The translations under genes were made by a program, and so were the position numbers. A model generated the notes under the pieces. That model saw only the letters and a list, made by a program, of their open reading frames with translations, was not told the DNA's origin and made no database searches. Positions 54,958-63,823 of a stretch of DNA of 64,000 bases are shown in pieces. The stretch is from Pseudomonas sp. Tri1 (GTDB taxonomy: Bacteria; Pseudomonadota; Gammaproteobacteria; Pseudomonadales; Pseudomonadaceae), in the NCBI RefSeq assembly GCF_017968885.1, contig NZ_CP072913.1:4510001-4574000 (forward strand), read 5' to 3'. Positions within the stretch are counted from its first letter, which is position 1; every line of letters starts with the position of its first letter.

Positions 54958-55602
54958 ATGGACGGTTCAACCAACATTCTGACCATAGCCAGCCCGAGCG
55001 AGACCAACCTGACCTCGACCGTGCTCGACCCTTCCCTGCGGATCCTGCTCTTGACGGCCGCCAACACCGGTACCGGAACCAGCACCAGCGCCATGGCGCT
55101 GGCCGCTCAACTGGCGCAGATGTGCAATGGCCGCGTATTGCTGGTGGACGCCAGCCAGTCGCCGCGCAACCTCAGCCAGCAACTGTCGCTGCACAAAGAG
55201 CGCGGCTTTACCGATCTGCTGTTCAACAGCCTCGCCCCGCCCTTGTTGCAGGACTGCGTGGTGCAGACATCCAGCCTGCCCTTCGACGTGCTGCCTAACG
55301 GCCGGCTGGGCCGCAATGCCGAACGCCTGAGCCCCGAGCGACTGCGCCCGCTGTTCCGCCAACTGGCGACGCAGTACCGCTTTGTGGTGATCGACGCCGA
55401 CGCCGTGTATTCAGCCTCCGACACCCTGGTCATGAGTACCCAGGCCGACGGCGTGGTGCTGGTGGTGCGCGGTGAGGACACCCGTTGGGAAGTGGCTCAG
55501 GCCGCCCGCCAGCGCCTGTCCCAGGCCGGCGCAAAAGTGGTCGGCAGCGTGTTCAACCGCCGCAAGTACTACATGCCCAAGTGGCTCTACAACAACCTGT
55601 AA
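54958..55602 (+). CDS. ParA/BY-kinase-like protein with a degenerate Walker A
   Basis: A 214-residue protein of the CpsD/Wzc-kinase fold, starting right after the transferase stop. The P-loop region reads AANTGTGTSTSAMALAA (about 34-50): the lysine expected in GxxxxGK(S/T) is Thr. The Walker A'-type block VLLVDASQSPRN and a Walker B-like FVVIDADAV are kept. The C-terminus KYYMPKWLYNNL has three Tyr like the phosphorylated tail of true BY-kinases. It may have lost kinase activity and act as a partner of the Wzz-like protein. Homologues in such clusters are often called chain-length regulators. Confidence 0.85.
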   Translation: MDGSTNILTIASPSETNLTSTVLDPSLRILLLTAANTGTGTSTSAMALAAQLAQMCNGRVLLVDASQSPRNLSQQLSLHKERGFTDLLFNSLAPPLLQDCVVQTSSLPFDVLPNGRLGRNAERLSPERLRPLFRQLATQYRFVVIDADAVYSASDTLVMSTQADGVVLVVRGEDTRWEVAQAARQRLSQAGAKVVGSVFNRRKYYMPKWLYNNL

Positions 55603-55622
55603 GCCTGCAAAAGGATGACGAG

Positions 55623-56648
55623 ATGAACGCCAGAATGCTTGTCCTGCTGTTGCTGCCGCTTGCCGGTTGCTCCAGCACCTCAGACACCCGCTCGATGCCG
55701 GTGCAGATCCTTACGGCCGCGCCGGCCAATGCCCAGGCCACCGACATGCCCAAGGTCGAGCAGACCCTGCGGCCCCAGGACGTACTGGATGTGATCTTTC
55801 ACATCAGCACCTCCGGGCCTCAGGCCTATCGGGTACAGCCGGGCGACCAGGTGGCCCTGAACTTCACCGCCGCCAGCCAGCTCAACGGTACGCAACAGGT
55901 GATGCCCGACGGCAGCATCGAGCTGCCGGGGGCCAACACCTCGGTGAAAGTCGCCGGCCTGACCACCGACGAAGCCCGCGTGGCGGTGCAACGTGCCTAT
56001 GATCAGAAAATGCTATTCCAGCCCAATCGCAACCAATTGACCGTGCTGGTGACCAGCCCGTTGTCCGGCGAGACGAACCTGAGGAACACCTTGACCCACC
56101 CGGGCACCGGCATGAGCCGGGAAATCACCGTGGGCAGGGATGGTTACGCAAGCTTTCCGGAAATCGGCTCGGTGCCGCTGCAAGGCATGACCGTCAACCA
56201 GTTGGAAACTTTCCTCAACGAGCGCTACGCCCAACTGCCGGGGCACATGACCGTCGATGTGCTACTCAAGTCCACCGCCGGCAACGAGATTTACGTCCTC
56301 GGTGAGGTGGCCCAGCCCGGCTCCTACCCGATCCGCCGGCCGATCTCGGTGCTCGAGGCGCTGACGCTGGCCCGGGGTACGAACGTCAAGGCTCGGCTCG
56401 ATTCGGTGGTGATCATGCGCCGCAACGGCAATCAGGTCGAAGCCCGTCACTACGACGTGGAAAAAGCCCTGAGCGGTGATGCCTCGCAAATCGCCTACCT
56501 GCAACCCGAAGACATGCTCTTCGTGCCCAAGACCAAACTTGCCAGCGCCGGCGAACTGGCCAGGCAACTGGCCGACGTGGTGCTGTTCCAGGGCGTGGGG
56601 TTCAGCTTCGGCTACCGCGTCGACAACAAAGGCAGCAACAGCAACTGA
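55623..56648 (+). CDS. Polysaccharide export lipoprotein (Wza-like)
   Basis: A 341-residue outer-membrane export protein with lipobox LAGC (Cys16). It has a poly-export domain (about 55-140, YRVQPGDQVALNF) and later SLBB domains (about 160-320), with GEVAQPGSYPIRRPISVLEALTLARG and PEDMLFVPK. The polymer passes through its channel. The start at 55623 follows AGGATGACGAG. It is shorter than E. coli Wza (379) and may lack part of the C-terminal barrel helix. Confidence 0.92.
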   Translation: MNARMLVLLLLPLAGCSSTSDTRSMPVQILTAAPANAQATDMPKVEQTLRPQDVLDVIFHISTSGPQAYRVQPGDQVALNFTAASQLNGTQQVMPDGSIELPGANTSVKVAGLTTDEARVAVQRAYDQKMLFQPNRNQLTVLVTSPLSGETNLRNTLTHPGTGMSREITVGRDGYASFPEIGSVPLQGMTVNQLETFLNERYAQLPGHMTVDVLLKSTAGNEIYVLGEVAQPGSYPIRRPISVLEALTLARGTNVKARLDSVVIMRRNGNQVEARHYDVEKALSGDASQIAYLQPEDMLFVPKTKLASAGELARQLADVVLFQGVGFSFGYRVDNKGSNSN

Positions 56649-56664
56649 CCTCAGGTGACCTGAC

Positions 56665-58257
56665 ATGAACCCCAAGGAAAACTATCTGCATGAGTTCTTC
56701 AGGATCTTCTTCGCCAACAAGCAGTGGGTGAAGCGCGTCTTCCTGATCTTCGCCGTGATCGCCCTGGTGCTGCCATTGATGCTCAAGCAGAGCTTCGATA
56801 TCACCGCCCAGGTGATCGTGCAGTCGAAAAAACTCTCCCAGGGCGACGCCACCACGTCGCTGAACCAGGAAAATGCCACCTTCATTCCACCATCCCTGGC
56901 GGACATGGAGACTGAGAGCAATATCCTGCGCTCGCCGGCGCTGATCCGGCAGACCATCGCCACCCTGCGCGACCAGGGCGAGTACACACCCAGCCCGGGC
57001 ATCTTCAACAAGTGGGTGAGCGAGCCGTTCAAGCGCTACGTCACCACGCCACTGCGTGAGTACGTGATCAACCCACTGCGCGATGGCCTGGGGCTGGAGG
57101 TCGATCCAGTGCGCGACACGATGCTCGATACGCTGACCGACGAGGCCATCGAAGACCTGAAGATCGAGACCCTGCCCGGCTCCAACGTCATCTCTATCGT
57201 CTACAGCTTCGGCGACCCGGCCCAAGGCACTCGGTTCGTGGCGCAACTGCTGCAGAACTACCTCTCCAGCCGCCAGGACCTGCAATCGATCGAGCTGCCA
57301 CAAGCCTTCTATGAACAGAAGAAAAGCCAATACCAGAATCGTCTCGACGGCCTGGAAGGCACCCGCTTGGCGCTGCTTGAAGGCGTCGGCTCATCCGACC
57401 CCAAGGAAGAAATCACCTTCCGCCTGAACGCCATCAATACCGAAGAACAGGCCCTGAACCTGTATCAGGACCGCCTGCTGCAAAGCCAGCGCTGGCTCGA
57501 TTACCTCAAGACCAGCCTGGCGGCGGCGAACAGCTCGCGGTTCAACGACTACACCTTCCCGTTCACCTTCACCACCACCGTGGACAACATTGCTTTCGAA
57601 GACCGGGAGATCAAACAGCTGGGCGAACAACTGACCGGCCAGGTCAGCCGCTACATGAATGACCTGGCGATCTTCCAGCCCGGCAGCGAACCCATGCTGC
57701 TGGCCCGGGAACAGATCGTGCGCACGCGCCAGCAATTCCTCAAGGTGGTGAACAACCGGATCCAGGAACGCACCACCGACCTGGCCGTGGTCAGTTCGGT
57801 GATCAACCAGAAGGTCGAACGCATCGCGGCGTTCAAGGAGCGCATCCATCAGTTGCAGGAAACCCAGAGCAAGCTGCGGCAGATGGATACCGAGATCAAC
57901 GCCCTGCATGCGGCGTTCTCCACCTATGCCCAACGGTTCGCCGAAAGCAGCACCGCTCGTTCGCTGGACAACGACTTGTCCAACGCCCGGGTGCTGAGCC
58001 CGCCGTTCGAGCCGACCGCCCCGGCCTTTCCCAAACCGATGCTGATTATCGCGTTCGGCCTGTTCAGCGGCATGCTGCTGGCGATCGCTCTGGTCTATGT
58101 CCGTGAGTTCTTCGACCATCGCTTCAAGCATCCAGCGCAGATCAGCCAGCAACTGGATGTGCCGGTGCTGTTGGTGATCAACGAGCAGTCCCCCGACCAG
58201 GTCAACCCGCACCGCAACTGGAGCCTGCCCAGCCTTGTCCATTGGGTGCGAAATTGA
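56665..58257 (+). CDS. Wzz/GumC-like polysaccharide co-polymerase
   Basis: A 530-residue inner-membrane protein with an N-terminal membrane segment (about 24-44), a long coiled-coil periplasmic part (about 190-430) and a C-terminal membrane segment (about 452-475; LIIAFGLFSGMLLAIALVYV). It sets chain length with the polymerase. No kinase domain is fused; the degenerate ParA-like protein two genes upstream may be its partner. Its stop overlaps the next gene by four bases. Confidence 0.9.
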   Translation: MNPKENYLHEFFRIFFANKQWVKRVFLIFAVIALVLPLMLKQSFDITAQVIVQSKKLSQGDATTSLNQENATFIPPSLADMETESNILRSPALIRQTIATLRDQGEYTPSPGIFNKWVSEPFKRYVTTPLREYVINPLRDGLGLEVDPVRDTMLDTLTDEAIEDLKIETLPGSNVISIVYSFGDPAQGTRFVAQLLQNYLSSRQDLQSIELPQAFYEQKKSQYQNRLDGLEGTRLALLEGVGSSDPKEEITFRLNAINTEEQALNLYQDRLLQSQRWLDYLKTSLAAANSSRFNDYTFPFTFTTTVDNIAFEDREIKQLGEQLTGQVSRYMNDLAIFQPGSEPMLLAREQIVRTRQQFLKVVNNRIQERTTDLAVVSSVINQKVERIAAFKERIHQLQETQSKLRQMDTEINALHAAFSTYAQRFAESSTARSLDNDLSNARVLSPPFEPTAPAFPKPMLIIAFGLFSGMLLAIALVYVREFFDHRFKHPAQISQQLDVPVLLVINEQSPDQVNPHRNWSLPSLVHWVRN

Positions 58258-59357
58258 ACGCGCCGTTCGGCCCGACCCGCCACAGCAGCCCCCTGTCGAT
58301 CATTCATTTGCTCGACAGCGGCGGCTTCTACGGGGCCGAGCGGATGTTGCTCGATCATTGCCTGGCCACGCCCGGGCAGCACCAGGTGCTGTTCCTGGCG
58401 GCGCCGCCGACCTTGATCACACGCTTTCGCCAGGCCGGGGTCGATTGCCGCCACTGCGCCAGTTGGGCCGAGCTGTTGCAGCACCTGCGCCAACGTCGGG
58501 ATGAACGTCCGCTGATCAACACCCACAACTTCAAGGGGCTGTTGTTCGGTTGGGCGGCAGCGACGCTGCTGCGCCTGCCGTTGGTGATCACCCAACATGG
58601 CTTCACACCGCGCAGCCCCAAGCAACGTTTCTACACCTGGCTGAGCCTGCAACTGTGCCGCACCGCCTCGGTCAAGCGGGTGGTGTGCGTGGCCGAAAGC
58701 ATCGCCGCACTGCACCGCCGGGCCAGCGTCCGAGCGGAAAAACTCGACGTGATCCCCAACGGCCTGCCCGCGGTCAGCGCGCCGCTGGCCCACCGCGATG
58801 ACGAGCAGCATTGGCGGGTCGGCTACGTTGGCCGCTTGAGCAGCGAGAAGGGTCCGGACCTGTTCCTCGACGCCATGATCCCGCTGTGCCAGCGCCACTC
58901 ATCGTTGCATGCGGTGATGCTTGGCGACGGCCCGGAACGCCAGGCCCTGCTCAAGCGCATCACCGAGGCCGGGCTGCCGACGCGCATCGAGCTGCCCGGC
59001 TACCAGACCGACATGAACGCCTGGTGGAGCCGCCTCGACGCACTGGTGATCAGCTCACGTACCGAAGGCACGCCAATGATTCTGCTCGAAGCCATGCAGG
59101 CCGGGGTGCCGGTGGTGGCGTTCGGCGTCGGCGGCATTCCCGATGTGCTGCAGGATCGCCATAACGGCCTGCTCGCCGCGCCGGCCGACAGCACCGAACT
59201 GGCCCAGCAGATCGAGACGCTGTTCAGCGAACCACCCCTGGCACGGATCCTGGCCGACAACGCCCGTCGCACCCAACGGGACCGCTACGACCTGCGCACG
59301 CTGGCCGAACGCTGGTCGCAGCTTTACATCCGCACGGCACGGGAGGCTCGCCCATGA
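58254..59357 (+). CDS. Family 4 glycosyltransferase
   Basis: A 367-residue GT-B enzyme with an N-terminal acceptor domain (LLDSGGFYGAERMLL) and the GT4 nucleotide-sugar domain: VGYVGRLSSEKGPDLFLDA, LGDGPER, and RTEGTPMILLEAMQAGVPVVAFGVGGIPDVL with the EX7E motif. It starts with TTG at 58254, overlapping the upstream stop (TTGA); another TTG at 58242 is possible. It adds one sugar to the repeat unit. Confidence 0.88.
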   Translation: MNAPFGPTRHSSPLSIIHLLDSGGFYGAERMLLDHCLATPGQHQVLFLAAPPTLITRFRQAGVDCRHCASWAELLQHLRQRRDERPLINTHNFKGLLFGWAAATLLRLPLVITQHGFTPRSPKQRFYTWLSLQLCRTASVKRVVCVAESIAALHRRASVRAEKLDVIPNGLPAVSAPLAHRDDEQHWRVGYVGRLSSEKGPDLFLDAMIPLCQRHSSLHAVMLGDGPERQALLKRITEAGLPTRIELPGYQTDMNAWWSRLDALVISSRTEGTPMILLEAMQAGVPVVAFGVGGIPDVLQDRHNGLLAAPADSTELAQQIETLFSEPPLARILADNARRTQRDRYDLRTLAERWSQLYIRTAREARP

Positions 59358-60724
59358 TTGTCCCGCTCTCGATCGTCAGCTTGCTGGGCCTGGTCTGCCT
59401 GGCGTTGCTGGCCAGCCCTTATCCGTTCCTCGCACCGGGGGCGGTGCTCGGCCTGGTGGGCGTCGCGGTGCTGTACCGCAAGCCCGGCTGGGGCTTGCTG
59501 GGCATCGCCGCGCTGGTGCCGTTCGAAGGCCTGTTCAAGGACAACGCCTTTTCCGGCAGCAAGTTCTTTGGCCTGGCGTTGATCCTGATCCTGATGTTGC
59601 AACTGGCCCTGCACCAGATTCCGGGGACGCGCCTGCGCAGCAATATCTGGCGGCCGCTGATCGGCTTCCTGCTGCTGTACGGCCTGAGCCTGCTGCTGTC
59701 GGAAAACATGGGCCTGTCCCTGACTCATTTTCGCGAATTGTCGGTGGGGCTGATTCTGTTCGTGATCACCCTGCTGATCGGTCGTGAACTGAACCTGGAC
59801 CTGTTCTGCCGATTGATGACCCTGAGCGTCGCCACCACCTGCGTGCTGGCGATGTTTTCGGCCAAATACCAGGACCAGGGCCGCGCCTCCGGCCTGCTGG
59901 AAGACCCCAATTCCTTTGCCTTGTTGATTGCCTTTACCGTCCCGCTGGCGCTGCTGTTGGTACTGCGCAGCACAAACCTGCTCTACCGGTTGTTCTGGGG
60001 CGGCTGTTTCATCTTGCTGCTGGGCGGCATGACCAAGACCGAATCGCGCTCGGGGCTGGTGGTATTGATGCTCAGCCTGATGATCGGCGTGTACCACTAT
60101 CGCGCGCAGCTGCCACGCATCCGCCCACGGCACCTGGGCTTCGCCATGCTCGGGCTGGCGCTCGTGATCCCCTTGGCAATCGCGGTGATGCCAGCCGGCT
60201 ACGTGGCCCGCATCCAGTCGTTGAGCATCCTCAGCGCCGGCGCCAACGCCCACCAGGATGAATCCCTGGGCCGGCGTGCCTCGTACATCGTGGTCGGCAG
60301 CCAGATGATCCGCGAGAACCCGGTGCTGGGCACAGGCCCGGGCACCTTTCCCCTGCACTACGCGCCCACCGGTTACGCCAAGGCGTTCTCGGCCAATCGC
60401 AAGCTGGGAGACCTGTATCGCCGGGCCCATAACACCTATCTGGAAATCTTCAGCGAAATCGGCGTCCCCGGCGGGCTGATGTTCGTCGCCATGCTGGGCC
60501 TTGGCCTCTACAACCTGCTGCACGCCCGCCAGCTCTGGTTACAACGCCGGGACTGGGCACAGGCCGACCTGCTGACGCACCTGGGCATGAGTTTCCTCTC
60601 GCTGGCGCTGTTCCTGATGTTCCTCAGCGCACCGAACCATAAGCTGCTGTGGATCATGCTGGCGCTCACCAGTGTGTTGCGCTACCACGCCGAACAGGCC
60701 GTGCCACAGGAGGCGCGTCCATGA
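59354..60724 (+). CDS. Wzy-like polymerase (O-antigen-ligase family)
   Basis: A 456-residue membrane protein with about 11 membrane segments. The Wzy_C/O-antigen-ligase block is present: TKTESRSGLVVLMLSLMIG, then the periplasmic loop GTGPGTFPLHYAP and RRAHNTYLEIFSEIGVPGGL. It joins repeat units on the outer face of the inner membrane. It overlaps both neighbours by four bases. Confidence 0.88.
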   Translation: MIVPLSIVSLLGLVCLALLASPYPFLAPGAVLGLVGVAVLYRKPGWGLLGIAALVPFEGLFKDNAFSGSKFFGLALILILMLQLALHQIPGTRLRSNIWRPLIGFLLLYGLSLLLSENMGLSLTHFRELSVGLILFVITLLIGRELNLDLFCRLMTLSVATTCVLAMFSAKYQDQGRASGLLEDPNSFALLIAFTVPLALLLVLRSTNLLYRLFWGGCFILLLGGMTKTESRSGLVVLMLSLMIGVYHYRAQLPRIRPRHLGFAMLGLALVIPLAIAVMPAGYVARIQSLSILSAGANAHQDESLGRRASYIVVGSQMIRENPVLGTGPGTFPLHYAPTGYAKAFSANRKLGDLYRRAHNTYLEIFSEIGVPGGLMFVAMLGLGLYNLLHARQLWLQRRDWAQADLLTHLGMSFLSLALFLMFLSAPNHKLLWIMLALTSVLRYHAEQAVPQEARP

Positions 60725-61677
60725 GTCGCGTGAGCATTGTGATCCCGATGTACAACGAGGCCCGACACATCGGCCGCACGTTGCTGGCGGCCCGGGAAGC
60801 CGCCCGCCAGGCGCAGCTGGAATGCGAGTTGATCGTGGTGGACAACGGTTCCGACGACCATGGCCCGCGCATCGCCAACGAACTGGGTGCGCGGGTGCTG
60901 ATCGTGCCGGGCGTGCACATCGGTGCCCTGCGCAACCGTGGCGCCGCCGTCGCCCATGGCGAATGGCTTGCGTTCATCGACGCCGACATCGAAATGCCGG
61001 TCGATTGGCTCAAGCTGTTGCTGGAACTGCAAGGCCAGGGCGATGTGCTGGGCCTGGACCTGGACACCCCCAAGCAGGCGCCGTGGTTCGCCGAAGCCTG
61101 GCAGCGTCGCAGCCAACGTTCGGGCTCGCGCCCGCTACACCGGGTGCAATGGCTGCCCAGCGCCAACCTGTTGTTGCGCCGCTCGTGGTTCGAACGGGTC
61201 GGCGGTTTCGACGAAAGCCTGCGCACCGGCGAAGACAAGGATTTCTCCCTGCGCCTGCGTCAGGCCGGCGCGCAGTTATTGCTGGTCAATGAAAGCGTGG
61301 CCCTGCATTGGGGCTACGAAGGCAGTTGGCGCGAGTGGATGAGCAAGGAACTCTGGCGCCAGGGCAGTCATGTGCAATTGCTGCGCAGCCACGGCCCGAG
61401 CCTGCGCCTGCTGCGTTTCCCGGCGCTGTCGATCGGTGCCTGGACGCTGGATCTCCTCGCGCTCGTCGCCCTGCTCCAGGGGCAACTGCGCCTGGCGTTG
61501 CTGCTATTGCTGCTCACCTCGCTGCCGGCCTTGTTCCTCAGCTTGCGCCAGAGCCGGCGTGATCCGCGCCTGACCCTGCAATTGTGGGCCTTGCATGGGG
61601 TGCGCCTGCACCTGACCGGCGCCGCGTTACTGCTCAACCTTTGTCATTGGAACGTCGGGAGGCCTGCCCGTGGCTGA
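60721..61677 (+). CDS. Family 2 glycosyltransferase
   Basis: A 318-residue GT-A enzyme with the N-terminal SIVIPMYNEARHIG block, a nucleotide-metal DxD-type motif FIDADIEM (about 83-90) and EDKDFSLRLRQAG. The C-terminal third is hydrophobic (LDLLALVALLQGQLRLALLLLLLTSLPALF) and probably anchors it. The ATG overlaps the polymerase stop by four bases. Confidence 0.9.
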   Translation: MSRVSIVIPMYNEARHIGRTLLAAREAARQAQLECELIVVDNGSDDHGPRIANELGARVLIVPGVHIGALRNRGAAVAHGEWLAFIDADIEMPVDWLKLLLELQGQGDVLGLDLDTPKQAPWFAEAWQRRSQRSGSRPLHRVQWLPSANLLLRRSWFERVGGFDESLRTGEDKDFSLRLRQAGAQLLLVNESVALHWGYEGSWREWMSKELWRQGSHVQLLRSHGPSLRLLRFPALSIGAWTLDLLALVALLQGQLRLALLLLLLTSLPALFLSLRQSRRDPRLTLQLWALHGVRLHLTGAALLLNLCHWNVGRPARG

Positions 61678-62806
61678 ATTCATTTACTGGTCCTGCCTGC
61701 TGTTGCCGGTGTACGCCTACCTCGGCTACCCCCTGATGTTGAGCCTGCTGGCGCCGTTGTTTCCGATCCGGCGCTACGGGCGAGCATTGCCGATGGACGT
61801 CAGCATTGTCATTGCCGCCCACAACGAGGCTCGACACATAGAGGAGAAACTGCGCACGTTGCTCGCCCAGGATTACCCGGCGCACTCACTGCAAATCATC
61901 CTCGCCAGCGACGGCTCCACCGACGACACCGTGGCCTGCGCGCGCAAGGTGATCGACCCGCGCATCAGCGTGCTCGACCTGCCGCGCCAGGGCAAGGCTG
62001 CCGCCCTCAATACCGGGGTGGCCCACAGCCGTGGCGAGATTCTGGTGTTCACCGATGCCGACAACCAATGGGCCGACGATACCCTCGGGCACCTGTTGGC
62101 GCCGCTGGGCGATCCGGAAGTCGGCGCCTGTGCCGGGCACATGGAAATCCCCGTGCCGGGCAAGGGCCTGAGCCTGGGCGACAGCCTGTATCGGCACTAT
62201 GAAGGCTGGCTGCGTCAAGTTGAAAGCCGCACGGGCTGCATGGTCTCGGCCGACGGCGCGCTGCTGGCGCTGCGCCGGGAGCTGTTCCAGCCAATACCGG
62301 CGCAGGTCAATGATGACTTCTTCCTCAGTACCTGCGCACCGGCGGCCGGCAAGTCCATCGTCTATGCGCCACTGGCCCGTGTCACCGACCAGGGCGTGGA
62401 CGAGGCCGACAAGCAGTTTCGCCGGCGCCAGCGGGTCACCGTCGGCGGCTTGCAAAGCCTGGCCCAGCGCCGCGAGTTACTCAATCCTCTGCGTCACGGG
62501 CTCTACGCCATCGGGCTGATCAGCCACAAATTGATCCGTCGCCTGGCGCCGGTGTTGCTGCTGCCGCTGCTGGTCAGCAATGCGTGGCTGTGGAACGACC
62601 ATGGGTTCTACCGCCTGAGCCTGGCCGGGCAACTGCTCGGCTACACCATGGCGCTGGTCGGTCTGCTGGACGCCGGTCATCGCTTGCCCCGGCCCTTTCG
62701 CCTGGCCGCGTTCGTGCTGGTGACGCTGGCGGGCATGAGCATCGGCCTGTGGCAATTCCTGCGTGGCCAGCGCTATAGCCAATGGAATCCGGAACAGAAC
62801 CGCTAA
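61670..62806 (+). CDS. Membrane-bound family 2 glycosyltransferase
   Basis: A 378-residue GT2 enzyme of the cellulose-synthase-like type, starting with GTG at 61670 and overlapping the previous gene by eight bases. One N-terminal membrane segment, the VSIVIAAHNEARHIEEKL block, the metal motif FTDADNQW, and RQRVTVGGLQSL (QxxRW-like region) are followed by three C-terminal membrane segments. It may add sugars while anchored. Confidence 0.9.
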   Translation: MAEFIYWSCLLLPVYAYLGYPLMLSLLAPLFPIRRYGRALPMDVSIVIAAHNEARHIEEKLRTLLAQDYPAHSLQIILASDGSTDDTVACARKVIDPRISVLDLPRQGKAAALNTGVAHSRGEILVFTDADNQWADDTLGHLLAPLGDPEVGACAGHMEIPVPGKGLSLGDSLYRHYEGWLRQVESRTGCMVSADGALLALRRELFQPIPAQVNDDFFLSTCAPAAGKSIVYAPLARVTDQGVDEADKQFRRRQRVTVGGLQSLAQRRELLNPLRHGLYAIGLISHKLIRRLAPVLLLPLLVSNAWLWNDHGFYRLSLAGQLLGYTMALVGLLDAGHRLPRPFRLAAFVLVTLAGMSIGLWQFLRGQRYSQWNPEQNR

Positions 62807-62818
62807 GGGGAATGGCCG

Positions 62819-63823
62819 ATGTCAATCAAACAGGTCTTCAAGCGCACCGGCGGCTGGCTCTACCTGAACACCTCCCTGGGCCGCGGCCCGCTGCGTGGCG
62901 CCGGCGTGATCCTGATGTTGCACCGGGTATTGAACAACGACCGCGCCGCCGAACTGCCCCATCGCAACGAATTGTGCGTGGGCCCTGAAGCCTTTGAGCA
63001 CCTGCTGATCTGGCTGCAACGGTATTTCGAATGCGTACCGCTGATGAGCCTGCTGCTGGCCGACCCGGAAAGCGTGCCGAACCGCCCGCGGGTGGCCCTG
63101 ACCTTCGATGACGGCTGGCGCGACAACGCCATGAATGCCTTCCCCCTGCTGCGCCAATACCAGGTGCCAGCGAGTATTTTTTTGTCCACCGATTTCATCG
63201 GCAGCCGCCAGCACTTCTGGTGGGAGAGCATCGGCGAAACCCTGTGGGGCAGTCACGGTCAAGTGGCGCGGCATTCACTGATCGAGCACTTGCAGCACGT
63301 CGGCAGGCCGTTGCCGGTGATGCTCGACGACTTGGACGTCGAGCGGCGCAGCCTGTCACTGCTGCACTACCTGCAAAGCCTCAAGAGCCTCACCCCCGAT
63401 GTGTTGAGCGACCTCACCCAAACCTGCCCGCCCGGCTCCCAGCCCCAGGCCCTGGACTGGTCCCAAGTGCGCATGCTGGAAGACTCCGGGCTGATCCGCT
63501 TCGGCCCCCATGGCGCCAGCCACGCGATTCTCACCGAGCTGGACGACCAGCGCCTGCACGAAGAACTGACCCGCAGCCGGACCGCCCTGGAAAACGGCTG
63601 CGCCCAGCCACTGCCGGTGTATTGCTACCCCAATGGCGATAACGACGAGCGCGTGCGCAAGTTCGTCGCAGCCCACGGTTATGCGTTCGCCCTGGGTACC
63701 GAAACCGGGCTGTATCGCCATGACGGCGACCCGTTGAACCTGCCGCGCTTCGGCGTCAGCCAGCGCAATGCCCAACACCCTGAACTGCTGGCCTGGCGCA
63801 TTCGCCGAGGGGCACGCCCATGA
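62819..63823 (+). CDS. Polysaccharide deacetylase (NodB-type)
   Basis: A 334-residue protein with the NodB motif TFDDGWRD (about 97-104) and GPHGASHAIL (HxxxH-type metal ligands), followed by YCYPNGDNDERVRKFV. There is no signal peptide, so it probably acts in the cytoplasm on lipid-linked repeat units, or is not exported. It predicts an N- or O-acetylated sugar that is later deacetylated. The start at 62819 follows AAGGGG. Confidence 0.9.
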   Translation: MSIKQVFKRTGGWLYLNTSLGRGPLRGAGVILMLHRVLNNDRAAELPHRNELCVGPEAFEHLLIWLQRYFECVPLMSLLLADPESVPNRPRVALTFDDGWRDNAMNAFPLLRQYQVPASIFLSTDFIGSRQHFWWESIGETLWGSHGQVARHSLIEHLQHVGRPLPVMLDDLDVERRSLSLLHYLQSLKSLTPDVLSDLTQTCPPGSQPQALDWSQVRMLEDSGLIRFGPHGASHAILTELDDQRLHEELTRSRTALENGCAQPLPVYCYPNGDNDERVRKFVAAHGYAFALGTETGLYRHDGDPLNLPRFGVSQRNAQHPELLAWRIRRGARP

